NCBI GenBank assembly: GCA_027328825.1
Contig: DAHWTK010000098.1
Coordinates: forward strand, 1-5,733
Direction of reading: 5' to 3'
Length of the DNA stretch: 5,733 nucleotides
From: Nitrospirota bacterium
GTDB taxonomy: Bacteria > Nitrospirota > JACRHJ01
Position 1 is the first letter of the stretch; each line of letters opens with the position of its first letter. This document shows, in pieces, positions 1 to 5,159 of this stretch. A model generated the notes under the pieces. It worked only from the letters and a program-made list of their open reading frames with translations, had not been told where the DNA came from and did not search any database. The translations under genes were made by a program, and so were the position numbers.

Positions 1-1466
1 CCGGTGCCGAGGTCTTTCGCGCTAACATGTACGATGCCGTTCGCGTCGATGTCGAACGTGACCTCTACCTGCGGCATTCCGCGAGGCGCGGGCGGTATGC
101 CGACAAGCTCGAAGCGTCCGAGCGTCTTGTTGTCTCCGGCCATCTCGCGTTCGCCCTGTAGGACGTGGATCGAGACTGCCGTCTGGTTATCCGCCGCCGT
201 GGAGAATACTTGGCTCTTGCGTGTCGGGATGGTCGTGTTCCTCTCGATGAGCCTCGTCATCACTCCGCCCAGGGTTTCGATGCCGAGCGAGAGCGGAGTA
301 ACGTCGAGGAGCAGCACGTCCTTCACCTCGCCCTTCAGGACGCCGCCCTGTATCGCCGCGCCGATTGCCACAACTTCGTCCGGGTTCACGCCCCTGTGCG
401 GCTCTTTGCCGAAGAATTCCTTCACGACGGCCTGCGGCTTCGGCATCCTCGTCATGCCGCCGACAAGCACAACCTCGTTTATGCCGCCCTTGTCCTTCCC
501 GGCGTCGGAGAGCGCCTTCCTGCAAGGCTCTATTGTCCTGTTGGTTAGCTCGTCCGTAAGTTGCTCAAGCTTCGCGCGGGAGAGCTTCATCAGCAGATGC
601 TTCGGGCCGGAGGCGTCAGCCGTGATGAACGGCAGGTTTATCTCCGTCTCAAGCGAAGATGAAAGCTCAATCTTCGCCTTCTCCGCCGCCTCTTTGAGCC
701 TCTGTAGCGCCATCTTGTCTTTCGAGAGGTCGATTCCCTGGTCTTTTTTAAATTCGTCCACGAGCCAGCGCATGACCTTTTCGTCGTAGTCGTCGCCGCC
801 AAGGTACGTGTCGCCGTTGGTGGACTTCACCTCGAAGACGCCCTCGCCGAGCTCAAGTATTGAAATGTCGAAAGTGCCGCCGCCTAAATCGTATACGGCA
901 ATCGTTTCGTCTTTTTTCTTGTCCAGTCCGTATGCGAGTGACGCCGCCGTCGGCTCGTTTATTATGCGAAGGACGTTCAGTCCCGCGATGCGCCCTGCAT
1001 CCTTCGTGGCCTGTCTTTGCGAGTCGTTGAAGTACGCCGGAACGGTAACGACGGCCTCCGTCACCTTCTCACCCAGATAGTCCTCCGCCGTCTGCTTCAT
1101 TTTGACCAGTATCATTGCGGATATCTCCGCCGGGCTGTATTCCTTGCCGCGTATCATGACGTGGGCGTCGCCATTTGCGGCCTTCACTATTTTATACGGC
1201 AGGTGCTTTATCGCGTCCTGCACTTCCTTGGAATCGAACTTCCTGCCGATGAGCCTCTTGATGGAGAAGATAGTGTTTTCCGGGTTAGTGATTGCCTGAC
1301 GTTTCGCAACCTGGCCCACAAGCCGCTCGCCGGATTCCGTTATCGCTACGACGGACGGCGTAGTCCGCGCGCCTTCAGCGTTTGCAATTACCACCGGGTC
1401 GCCGTGCTCAAGCACAGAGACGCATGAATTTGTAGTTCCCAAGTCAATTCCGATTACCTTTGCCAT
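1..1466 (-). CDS. dnaK: Chaperone protein DnaK (Hsp70), C-terminally truncated by the window edge
   Basis: ATP-dependent cytosolic chaperone that binds exposed hydrophobic peptides, working with a J-protein and GrpE. About 488 codons are visible of a usual length near 640, so the end of the substrate-binding domain and the whole helical lid lie outside the window. The N-terminus reads MAKVIGIDLGTTNSC (phosphate-1 motif, residues 1-15). Further on come RLIGRKF, INEPTAASLAYG, the phosphate-2 motif YDLGGGTFDIS, the adenosine motif VVLVGGMTRMP, and the interdomain linker leading into LDVTPLSLGIETLGG. The visible part ends in the beta-sandwich at DIDANGIVHVSAKD. The ATG start at 1466 is preceded by a strong GAGGAGG ribosome-binding site. 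No frameshift was seen in the stretches I translated. It is the third gene of the hrcA-grpE-dnaK operon, separated from grpE by 93 nt holding a repeat element. The identification is secure; what follows dnaK cannot be seen. Confidence 0.98.
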   Translation of the reverse strand, partial: MAKVIGIDLGTTNSCVSVLEHGDPVVIANAEGARTTPSVVAITESGERLVGQVAKRQAITNPENTIFSIKRLIGRKFDSKEVQDAIKHLPYKIVKAANGDAHVMIRGKEYSPAEISAMILVKMKQTAEDYLGEKVTEAVVTVPAYFNDSQRQATKDAGRIAGLNVLRIINEPTAASLAYGLDKKKDETIAVYDLGGGTFDISILELGEGVFEVKSTNGDTYLGGDDYDEKVMRWLVDEFKKDQGIDLSKDKMALQRLKEAAEKAKIELSSSLETEINLPFITADASGPKHLLMKLSRAKLEQLTDELTNRTIEPCRKALSDAGKDKGGINEVVLVGGMTRMPKPQAVVKEFFGKEPHRGVNPDEVVAIGAAIQGGVLKGEVKDVLLLDVTPLSLGIETLGGVMTRLIERNTTIPTRKSQVFSTAADNQTAVSIHVLQGEREMAGDNKTLGRFELVGIPPAPRGMPQVEVTFDIDANGIVHVSAKDLGT

Positions 1467-1497
1467 TTTCCGGCCTCCTCTATTACAATGAATTTCA

Positions 1498-1549
1498 TAA
1501 CTCCCCCATCCCGCTATTATCATCTTGAAAGGGTGACAAGGGGGCGTTA
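1498..1549. repeat. Decayed copy of a nested inverted-repeat element between grpE and dnaK
   Basis: The ends are 10-bp terminal inverted repeats, TAACTCCCCC (1498-1507) and GGGGGCGTTA (1540-1549), with one mismatch. An inner imperfect hairpin, 1520-1536, has seven pairs when read on the plus strand, two of them T-G. The element aligns with the reverse complement of the better-preserved copy at 3473-3531: both share TTTCATAAC at one end and a GACAAG..GGGGCGTTACT block at the other. It fills most of the 93-nt gap between two co-transcribed chaperone genes. A small non-autonomous mobile or REP-like repeat is the simplest reading. An effect on mRNA processing between grpE and dnaK is an inference. 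Confidence 0.6.
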
Positions 1550-1559
1550 CTTCTTTTTG

Positions 1560-2231
1560 TTACTCCATAACATCCCGCGGCGGCTTGGCCACCGTTACCA
1601 TAGCCGGGCGGATTATCCGGTCGTTCAGGAAATACCCTTTCTGAAATTCCTCCACTACCGTGCCCGGCTCATGCTCGGTAGTTTCCACCTGCATCATCGC
1701 CTGCTGTTTGTTCGGATCAAAGGGCTTGCCCACGCTCTCCACCTGCGTTACGCCGAACTTCGTCAGGACGTCCATAAGCTGTTTTGCGACCATCCTCACG
1801 CCCTCGACCATTGCGTCGCTTCCCTGGCCCGCCTGTCCGCCCTGGTTGCCCGGCGCGCCTTCCGCATGGGAGATGGCCCGCTCCAGGTTGTCCAGCACAG
1901 GTATTATCGCTTTTATCAGGCCCTCGTTGGCAAATTTGCCCTGTTCGACGGCCTCCCGGTTCATCCGCTTCTTGAAGTTCTCCGTTTCGGCGTAGAGCCG
2001 GAGGTAGCGGTCCTTGTACTCGTGCGTCTCCGCCCTGGCCTTGTCGAGTTCAGCCCGGATTTTCTCAGCCTCGGCGGCAATTGTGTTGGCCTCGGGCGCG
2101 GCTTCCTCCGGCGTCCCGGCCTCGCCCATCGCCTCTTCCCGGCCCTCCTCTTCTATCCTGTAGCCTTCTTCTATCGGTACCTTGCGGCCCTCGTGATGGC
2201 CTTCGTGGTGTTTCTCGTTATGTTTTTTCAT
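1560..2231 (-). CDS. grpE: Protein GrpE, nucleotide exchange factor for DnaK
   Basis: Homodimeric co-chaperone that releases ADP from DnaK. The product is 223 residues, slightly long for the family. An acidic, low-complexity N-terminal tail (1-50) begins with a histidine-rich run (H4, H8, H9, H12, H13 in a doubled HHEG). A long coiled-coil helix follows (about 50-122, with YLRLYAETENFKKRM at its core), then the four-helix and beta domain with LMDVLTKFGV and the GrpE signature FDPNKQQAM (171-179). The end is GTVVEEFQKGYFLNDRIIRPAMVTVAK. A Gly/Gln-rich insert (about 125-138) separates SHAEG from the DAMVEGV helix. The start at 2231 has only a modest AGGGG site upstream. The gene lies 71 nt after hrcA and 93 nt before dnaK. 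The signature has Gln where a His is common (FDPNxHEA), but the fold-defining parts are intact. Confidence 0.96.
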   Translation of the reverse strand: MKKHNEKHHEGHHEGRKVPIEEGYRIEEEGREEAMGEAGTPEEAAPEANTIAAEAEKIRAELDKARAETHEYKDRYLRLYAETENFKKRMNREAVEQGKFANEGLIKAIIPVLDNLERAISHAEGAPGNQGGQAGQGSDAMVEGVRMVAKQLMDVLTKFGVTQVESVGKPFDPNKQQAMMQVETTEHEPGTVVEEFQKGYFLNDRIIRPAMVTVAKPPRDVME

Positions 2232-2286
2232 CCGCGCCCCTGAAAATCAAATGTGGATTTCTCGACTTCACTCGGAATAACAGCTA

Positions 2287-2301
2287 ATATAACAATTATA
2301 T
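2287..2301. promoter_or_regulatory. Small AT-rich palindrome in the hrcA-grpE gap
   Basis: ATATAA (2287-2292) and TTATAT (2296-2301) form a perfect 6-bp inverted repeat with a 3-nt centre, just after the hrcA stop codon. On the minus strand it contains TATAAT, but no credible -35 box sits 16-18 nt upstream (AGGCTT at the 17-nt position), so a promoter for grpE-dnaK is not well supported. It resembles the palindrome at 4713-4730 (14 of 18 positions when aligned on the minus strand). Chance in AT-rich DNA is a serious alternative. Confidence 0.25.
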
Positions 2302-2302
2302 C

Positions 2303-3337
2303 CTACCTGTCGCTTATAAGCCTGCCGAGCACCCTTGCCGTGCAGTCAACCAGAGGAATTACGGTATTGTAGGGCATCCGGGAAGGCCCGATAACGCCCA
2401 GTGTCCCGATGACATTGCCTTCGCCCCTGTAGCTTGCTACGACGAGGCTTATCCCCTGCATCTCGAAGTATTTGTTCTCCGAGCCGATATATACCTGCAC
2501 GCCTTCGGCGTCCATGGCGAGGTCAAGGAGTTTCAGGAGCCTGTGCTTCTCTTCAAACGCTATGAAAAGCTCCTTCATCTTGTCGTAGTCCTTGAAATCC
2601 GGGATGTTGAACATCTCCGAGAGGCCGCCGACGAAAAGCTCGGCCTCCGCCCCCTCCTCGCCTTCATACGACGCATCCTGCCAGACCTTCATGAACTTCA
2701 TCATGAGGCGGGTATAACTGTTCCTGTCGTCCTCCATGAGTTGAAGCACACGGCTGCGCATCTCGCGCAGGGTCTTGCCGGCCATCTCCCGGTTAAGAAA
2801 CGCCGATATTTTCTCAAGCTCCTTCTGCGTCAGATCCTCATCGAGATTTATCATCCGGTTATGGACTATCCCGGCGTTCGAGACGAATATGGCAAGGACG
2901 CGCCCGCCGGTGAGGCGCACAAACTCCATATGCCTGTATACCGTTTCGGCTGGCTTCGGCGCCATGATTATCCCGGTATAGTGTGAAAGCGCGGAGAGGA
3001 GCTTCGTCGTTTCCTGCATGAGCTGGTGAAAATCGCCCCTGTGCAGGGGATAGTTCAGTATCTCCTCCTCCTGCTGTCGCGGCAGGCCCTTAACCTCCAG
3101 CATGGTGTCGATATAAAAGCGATACGCCTTGTCGGTCGGAACCCTGCCTGCCGAGGTATGCGGCTGGACAAGGAAACCGAGCTCCTCCAGGTCGGACATT
3201 ATATTCCGGACGGTGGCGGGGGAGATACCCAAATTATAGCGTTTGGTTACGGTCCTGGAGCCGACCGGTTCAGCCGTGGAGATATAGCTCTGTATAATGG
3301 CGCGCAGTATGTCTCTGCTTCTCTCGTTTAAGTCCAT
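2303..3337 (-). CDS. hrcA: Heat-inducible transcription repressor HrcA
   Basis: Repressor that binds CIRCE operators and is kept active by GroEL in studied species; heat diverts the chaperonin and derepresses the operon. The product is 344 residues, the usual family length. The N-terminal winged helix (about 1-75) holds SRDILRAIIQSYISTAEPVGS, the recognition region GISPATVRNIMSDLEELG, and the wing/linker HTSAGRVPTDKAYRFYID. The GAF-like dimerisation domain follows, ending in GPSRMPYNTVIPLVD and a C-terminal helix (ARVLGRLISDR). I chose the ATG at 3337 because the family starts near MDLNERSRDIL and a purine-rich GGAGG stretch lies at 3351-3355. Longer in-frame starts at 3376 or 3388 would run into the CIRCE element and add residues unlike the family. 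As first gene of the operon, it should autoregulate through CIRCE at 3378-3404. Confidence 0.97.
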   Translation of the reverse strand: MDLNERSRDILRAIIQSYISTAEPVGSRTVTKRYNLGISPATVRNIMSDLEELGFLVQPHTSAGRVPTDKAYRFYIDTMLEVKGLPRQQEEEILNYPLHRGDFHQLMQETTKLLSALSHYTGIIMAPKPAETVYRHMEFVRLTGGRVLAIFVSNAGIVHNRMINLDEDLTQKELEKISAFLNREMAGKTLREMRSRVLQLMEDDRNSYTRLMMKFMKVWQDASYEGEEGAEAELFVGGLSEMFNIPDFKDYDKMKELFIAFEEKHRLLKLLDLAMDAEGVQVYIGSENKYFEMQGISLVVASYRGEGNVIGTLGVIGPSRMPYNTVIPLVDCTARVLGRLISDR

Positions 3338-3377
3338 GACAATCTCTCCCCCTCCTTTCAGGTTTAGTTGAAACATC

Positions 3378-3404
3378 TTAGCACTCAATCCTATAGAGTG
3401 CTAA
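3378..3404. promoter_or_regulatory. CIRCE operator (HrcA binding site)
   Basis: TTAGCACTC (3378-3386), nine spacer bases (3387-3395) and GAGTGCTAA (3396-3404) match the canonical TTAGCACTC-N9-GAGTGCTAA exactly in both arms. It lies about 40 bases upstream of the hrcA start codon and just downstream of the predicted -10 box, so it spans the likely transcription start and the first part of the leader. HrcA bound here would block initiation of hrcA-grpE-dnaK. No second CIRCE was seen in the window. Confidence 0.98.
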
Positions 3405-3407
3405 TAA

Positions 3408-3437
3408 AATTTACCAGATTTGGGGGGAATTAGTCAA
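3408..3437 (-). promoter_or_regulatory. Sigma-70-type promoter of hrcA-grpE-dnaK
   Basis: On the minus strand, TTGACT (3437-3432) is followed after 18 bases by TAAATT (3413-3408), which matches the consensus at 5/6 and 4/6 positions. The predicted start near 3401 falls at the upstream arm of CIRCE, the arrangement expected for HrcA repression, and gives a leader of about 64 nt. A heat-shock sigma-32 promoter reading (CTTGAC with the later CCCC run) was considered, but the spacing is far too short. Confidence 0.7.
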
Positions 3438-3472
3438 GAATTTTCTTGGGTGGCGTGGAAATTCAGATGCAG

Positions 3473-3531
3473 TAACGCCCCCTCTTGTCCCCCTCTTAAG
3501 TTAAGAGGGGGAAGCGAAGCAGGGGGCGTTA
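3473..3531. repeat. Nested inverted-repeat element downstream of the NifX-like gene
   Basis: The outer arms are perfect 11-bp inverted repeats, TAACGCCCCCT (3473-3483) and AGGGGGCGTTA (3521-3531). Inside is a second perfect 11-bp pair, CCCCCTCTTAA (3489-3499) and TTAAGAGGGGG (3501-3511), around a single G. The outer and inner arms are unrelated apart from their C/G runs. The element begins 13 nt past the NifX-like stop codon and could act as a transcript-end or mRNA-stability structure, but no T-run follows it in the direction of transcription, so it is not a textbook intrinsic terminator. It shares ends and order with the element at 1498-1549 in the opposite orientation, which suggests a dispersed genomic repeat family. 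Confidence 0.8.
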
Positions 3532-3544
3532 TGAAAATATTGCT

Positions 3545-3901
3545 TTACGAGCAGGAACAGGTAGATACGCTCGTCCCCGCAAGCCTGCCGCCCAAGTAGA
3601 GGTTTACCGCGATGTCCGGGTCGGACTCCCTTGTAATCACCGGCTGAATCCCGGCGTTTATAAGCCCGTCCATCATCCCCTGTCCCATACCCTGGGTAAT
3701 AACCGCCTGGCAGTTCTCGAAAGGACTGATGTTGTGTGTGTGGCTTTCGCCTTCGCCGTGGCCCGGACAGGCCCCGCCCGTGCTCAAAAGCCGCTTGTTT
3801 TTTACCCGCCGCCCTTCGACTTCGTATATTATGAAGTCCCTGCACTTTCCCAGATGGCCGCAGATTGTCTTGCCGTCGCCCGTTGATACCGCAATGTTCA
3901 T
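3545..3901 (-). CDS. NifX/NifB-C-terminal-like iron-molybdenum cofactor-binding family protein
   Basis: 118-residue single-domain member of the dinitrogenase iron-molybdenum cofactor family (Nitro_FeMo-Co fold). Family members are small alpha/beta proteins that bind or carry metal clusters; many stand-alone ones occur in anaerobes without nitrogenase and have no assigned job. Visible features: MNIAVSTGDGK strand start, C14-x5-C20 in ICGHLGKC, FIIYEVEG, a Cys/His loop (C45, H48, H54, H56), C64 in FENCQAVITQGMG, and a C-terminal C115-S-C117. The ATG at 3901 is chosen because a strong AGGAGG site precedes it and the family begins at this strand; an upstream in-frame start would overlap the preceding gene. 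The gene lies 17 nt after the exported-protein gene, so the two are very likely co-transcribed. No nif genes are visible, so nitrogen fixation should not be assumed. Confidence 0.85.
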   Translation of the reverse strand: MNIAVSTGDGKTICGHLGKCRDFIIYEVEGRRVKNKRLLSTGGACPGHGEGESHTHNISPFENCQAVITQGMGQGMMDGLINAGIQPVITRESDPDIAVNLYLGGRLAGTSVSTCSCS

Positions 3902-3918
3902 ATCGTCTTCCTCCTCGA

Positions 3919-4365
3919 TTAGTTCAGTCGTCCTCTCCGCCAGCCCGCCCACGCGGGATAGCCGCTATCGTCCCTCAGCTTTAAAACTTCGCCGCCCCTG
4001 TTTACCTCAGCCGCAATTATTACGGGGGTTCCCTGGAACATTACCCTGGAGCCTTTTACCTCTACCCTGTCGCCCACCTTGATGGCCGGACTTTGCCTGT
4101 CGATATACCACGCGGGGCCGAGATGCACAGGGATCTCACCCTTGTCCGTCTTGAGCGCGATATGGATTCCGTAGCTCATGCCCCTCATCGGCTTTATCCT
4201 GTCTATCCTTACTACCTCGCCTGAGACCGTCTCCACCGTATGCGTGTCATACATCCTGCCGTATCGGCTGCCCATGCCCCAGCCGCCCATCATCGGCGCG
4301 GCAAGCGCAATGCCCGCAATGGCCGCGGACATTATTACCAGGGAAAGCGAGAAAGTCTTTTTCAT
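3919..4365 (-). CDS. Exported Met/Gly-rich protein with a likely OB-fold domain, function unknown
   Basis: 148 residues. A clear Sec signal peptide (KK at 2-3, hydrophobic core 5-21) ends in A-L-A, with cleavage likely after residue 22. A short Met/Gly/aromatic segment follows (about 23-40: PMMGGWGMG, RYGRMYD). The rest (about 41-135) looks like a small beta-barrel: TVSGEVVRID, SYGIHIALKTDKGEIPVHLGPAWYID, VGDRVEVKGSRV and TPVIIAAEV, spaced like OB-fold strands. Similar exported proteins occur in Deltaproteobacteria and Nitrospirota, sometimes with misleading DNA-binding labels; a relation to magnetosome MamS-like proteins is possible but I cannot establish it. The methionines could bind a soft metal such as copper (inference). 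An AAGGGGG site at 4371-4377 supports the ATG at 4365. It is the middle gene of the operon, 14 nt after the J-domain gene. Confidence 0.8.
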   Translation of the reverse strand: MKKTFSLSLVIMSAAIAGIALAAPMMGGWGMGSRYGRMYDTHTVETVSGEVVRIDRIKPMRGMSYGIHIALKTDKGEIPVHLGPAWYIDRQSPAIKVGDRVEVKGSRVMFQGTPVIIAAEVNRGGEVLKLRDDSGYPAWAGWRRGRLN

Positions 4366-4379
4366 AATTGCCCCCTTCT

Positions 4380-4700
4380 TCAGAAGTGGTCAATGTTGCC
4401 GTTTGCGTCCACACCTCCGTTCCCCCAGATAGGGTCGTTCATGAATCTCTTCCTTATAAGCTCGTCGGGATGCTGCCGGTAATATTCCTCCTCGGAAAAG
4501 GAATATTTGTAGGATTCGCAATATCCGAGCAGGACGCCGTACGCGAGGTTTATCTCCTTCATCAGCTCGGCATTTCCGTTTTCGGAATCAGGATGGTATT
4601 TCTTTGCGAGTTCCCGGTGCCTCTTCTTGATCTGCTTCAGGGAAATGCCGTCCAGAAACCCGAAAATCTCCACGGCTCTCTTGAGCCTTTCGTAATCCAT
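4380..4700 (-). CDS. Short J-domain (DnaJ-like) protein
   Basis: 106-residue protein with a J-domain and little else, so a type III J-protein. J-domains stimulate Hsp70 ATPase. Helix I is about 3-13, helix II is SLKQIKKRHRELAKKY (20-35), the invariant HPD is at 36-38, and helix III is AELMKEINLAYGVLLGY (44-60). There is no Gly/Phe region, zinc finger or DnaJ C-terminal domain, so it is not DnaJ itself. The C-terminal tail (61-106) is rich in aromatic and acidic residues and holds NDPIWGN, plus a second HPD tripeptide at 77-79 outside the J-domain fold. It is probably cytosolic, as no signal or membrane segment is seen. It is first in an operon with the exported and NifX-like genes and is preceded by a good promoter. 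The likely partner is DnaK, encoded nearby, though a dedicated client or role is unknown. The Shine-Dalgarno is weak (AGGA, 10 nt from ATG). Confidence 0.9.
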   Translation of the reverse strand: MDYERLKRAVEIFGFLDGISLKQIKKRHRELAKKYHPDSENGNAELMKEINLAYGVLLGYCESYKYSFSEEEYYRQHPDELIRKRFMNDPIWGNGGVDANGNIDHF

Positions 4701-4712
4701 AAACAGATTATC

Positions 4713-4730
4713 CTATAATTGTAATTATAG
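4713..4730. promoter_or_regulatory. Perfect palindrome at the predicted start site of the J-domain operon (candidate operator)
   Basis: CTATAATT (4713-4720) and AATTATAG (4723-4730) form a perfect 8-bp inverted repeat with a GT centre. The site lies 6-23 bases downstream of the -10 box, so it covers the predicted start (about 4729) and reaches the weak AGGA ribosome-binding site. A dimeric repressor here would block initiation. The sequence is not a CIRCE, nor a canonical Crp or Fnr site. AT-rich metal-regulator sites such as Fur boxes are loosely similar, but I cannot name the regulator. Confidence 0.5.
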
Positions 4731-4735
4731 CTTAG

Positions 4736-4764
4736 ATTATGCACATCGGCCTGTCTTTTGTCAA
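4736..4764 (-). promoter_or_regulatory. Sigma-70-type promoter of the J-domain/exported/NifX-like operon
   Basis: On the minus strand, a perfect TTGACA (4764-4759), a 17-base spacer and CATAAT (4741-4736, 5/6 to consensus) give the strongest promoter match in the window. The start should fall near 4729, leaving a leader of about 29 nt that is mostly the palindrome at 4713-4730. A TATAAT lies inside that palindrome, but it has no -35 partner. Confidence 0.75.
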
Positions 4765-4807
4765 GGAGGCTGTTAAGGTATCAGTAATGGATTAAGCGAG
4801 GCCGATG
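4744..4807. repeat. 9-bp inverted repeat overlapping the J-domain promoter
   Basis: CATCGGCCT (4744-4752) and AGGCCGATG (4799-4807) are exact reverse complements separated by 46 bases. The downstream arm lies in the spacer between the -35 and -10 boxes. A looping operator, a transcript stem-loop from read-through of the upstream gene, or chance are all possible; nothing else separates these readings. Confidence 0.3.
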
Positions 4808-4819
4808 CGGATTCCCGGA

Positions 4820-4850
4820 GCCGGAAGCAATTCCAGGGCCGGATTCCGGC
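4820..4850 (-). other. Candidate stem-loop after the DUF2892 gene
   Basis: GCCGGAA (4820-4826) pairs with TTCCGGC (4844-4850) across a 17-base loop, and 4838-4850 is by itself an odd palindrome (GCCGGA-T-TCCGGC). It begins four bases past the DUF2892 stop codon, where a transcript end is expected, but no T-run follows on the minus strand, so intrinsic termination is doubtful. Confidence 0.3.
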
Positions 4851-4854
4851 TGAT

Positions 4855-5046
4855 TTATTTGCACTTGCGGCACGTGGATATGCCGAAAATGGCGTATGGC
4901 GGACACCAGCCGATGAGGCCGGTCAATAGCGGGACGACGCCCAGGTATGCCCAGGGAGACTTAGGCCCGACAAACGCAAGCGAGATTATTCCAAGACCAA
5001 TAATAACCCTCAAAAACCTCTCTATACCGCCGATATTCTGCTTCAT
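4855..5046 (-). CDS. DUF2892 (YgaP-like transmembrane domain) small membrane protein
   Basis: 63-residue inner-membrane protein with two predicted helices (about 11-27 and 33-47), joined by a short GPKSPW turn. The N-terminal NIGGIERFLRVIIG and the C-terminal GWCPPYAIFGISTCRKC are hallmarks of the DUF2892 family, which also forms the membrane anchor of the rhodanese YgaP. Three cysteines cluster at the end (C48, C59, C62, the last two as CxxC). No rhodanese domain is fused here. The ATG at 5046 has a GGTGG-like site upstream. It lies 113 nt downstream of a Crp/Fnr regulator on the same strand and may be its co-transcribed partner or target. A role in sulfur or persulfide metabolism is suggested by family context, not shown. 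Confidence 0.85.
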   Translation of the reverse strand: MKQNIGGIERFLRVIIGLGIISLAFVGPKSPWAYLGVVPLLTGLIGWCPPYAIFGISTCRKCK

Positions 5047-5072
5047 ACGCCCACCTCTTTTTCGATTTTTTG

Positions 5073-5149
5073 CCGTCCCTCAGGCGCGGGATATGCCCTG
5101 GAAGCCGCCCCGAGCCTGCCCAGTCTACCCATCCTTAGCGCCCGGACGG
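5073..5149. other. GC-rich gap with an imperfect long inverted repeat
   Basis: The 113-base gap between the regulator gene and the DUF2892 gene holds no gene. CCGTCCCTCAGGCGC (5073-5087) can pair imperfectly with GCGCCCGGACGG (5138-5149) around a 50-base loop. On the minus strand it is followed by an A-run, not a T-run, so it is not a terminator. An 8-bp palindrome TTGCGCAA lies at 5150-5157. It could be a structured leader for the DUF2892 gene or an operator region. I recognised no known riboswitch. Confidence 0.2.
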
Positions 5150-5159
5150 TTGCGCAATC

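Noticed and set aside
4..789. Long plus-strand open frame opposite dnaK
   Set aside because: It is antisense to a clear dnaK coding region and has no recognisable domain; it is a shadow frame of GC-rich coding DNA.
1488..2243. 251-codon plus-strand frame opposite grpE
   Set aside because: Shadow of grpE; composition reflects the opposite strand and no family is recognisable.
3338..3388. Longer hrcA reading frame beginning at 3388 or 3376
   Set aside because: The added residues overlap the CIRCE element and the predicted leader, do not resemble HrcA, and the ATG at 3337 has a purine-rich ribosome-binding site and a family-typical start.
3414..3437. Sigma-32 heat-shock promoter for hrcA (CTTGAC plus CCCC run)
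   Set aside because: The spacing between the two parts is much too short; a sigma-70 reading with an 18-bp spacer fits, and CIRCE explains the heat control.
3531..3599. Short plus-strand frame whose ATG abuts the GGGGGCGTT end of the repeat element
   Set aside because: Only 22 codons, antisense to the 3' end of the NifX-like gene, with no supporting features.
3902..3952. Longer start for the NifX-like gene at 3952
   Set aside because: It would overlap the upstream gene by 34 bases and add non-family residues; the ATG at 3901 has a strong AGGAGG site.
4363..4377. Third partial copy of the repeat (CATAATTGCCCCC)
   Set aside because: Only one short arm resembles the element, and the sequence is explained as the ribosome-binding site and start codon of the exported-protein gene.
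4750..4764. Fnr/Dnr-type box overlapping the -35 of the J-domain operon (TTGAC-N4-GACAG)
   Set aside because: Only one half-site is good; the second matches 3 of 5, and the TTGAC is already explained by the -35 hexamer.
5047..5159. SAH or other known riboswitch in the gap before the DUF2892 gene
   Set aside because: An AGGCTCGG string is present but the conserved core of the SAH class is missing; I recognised no other class.
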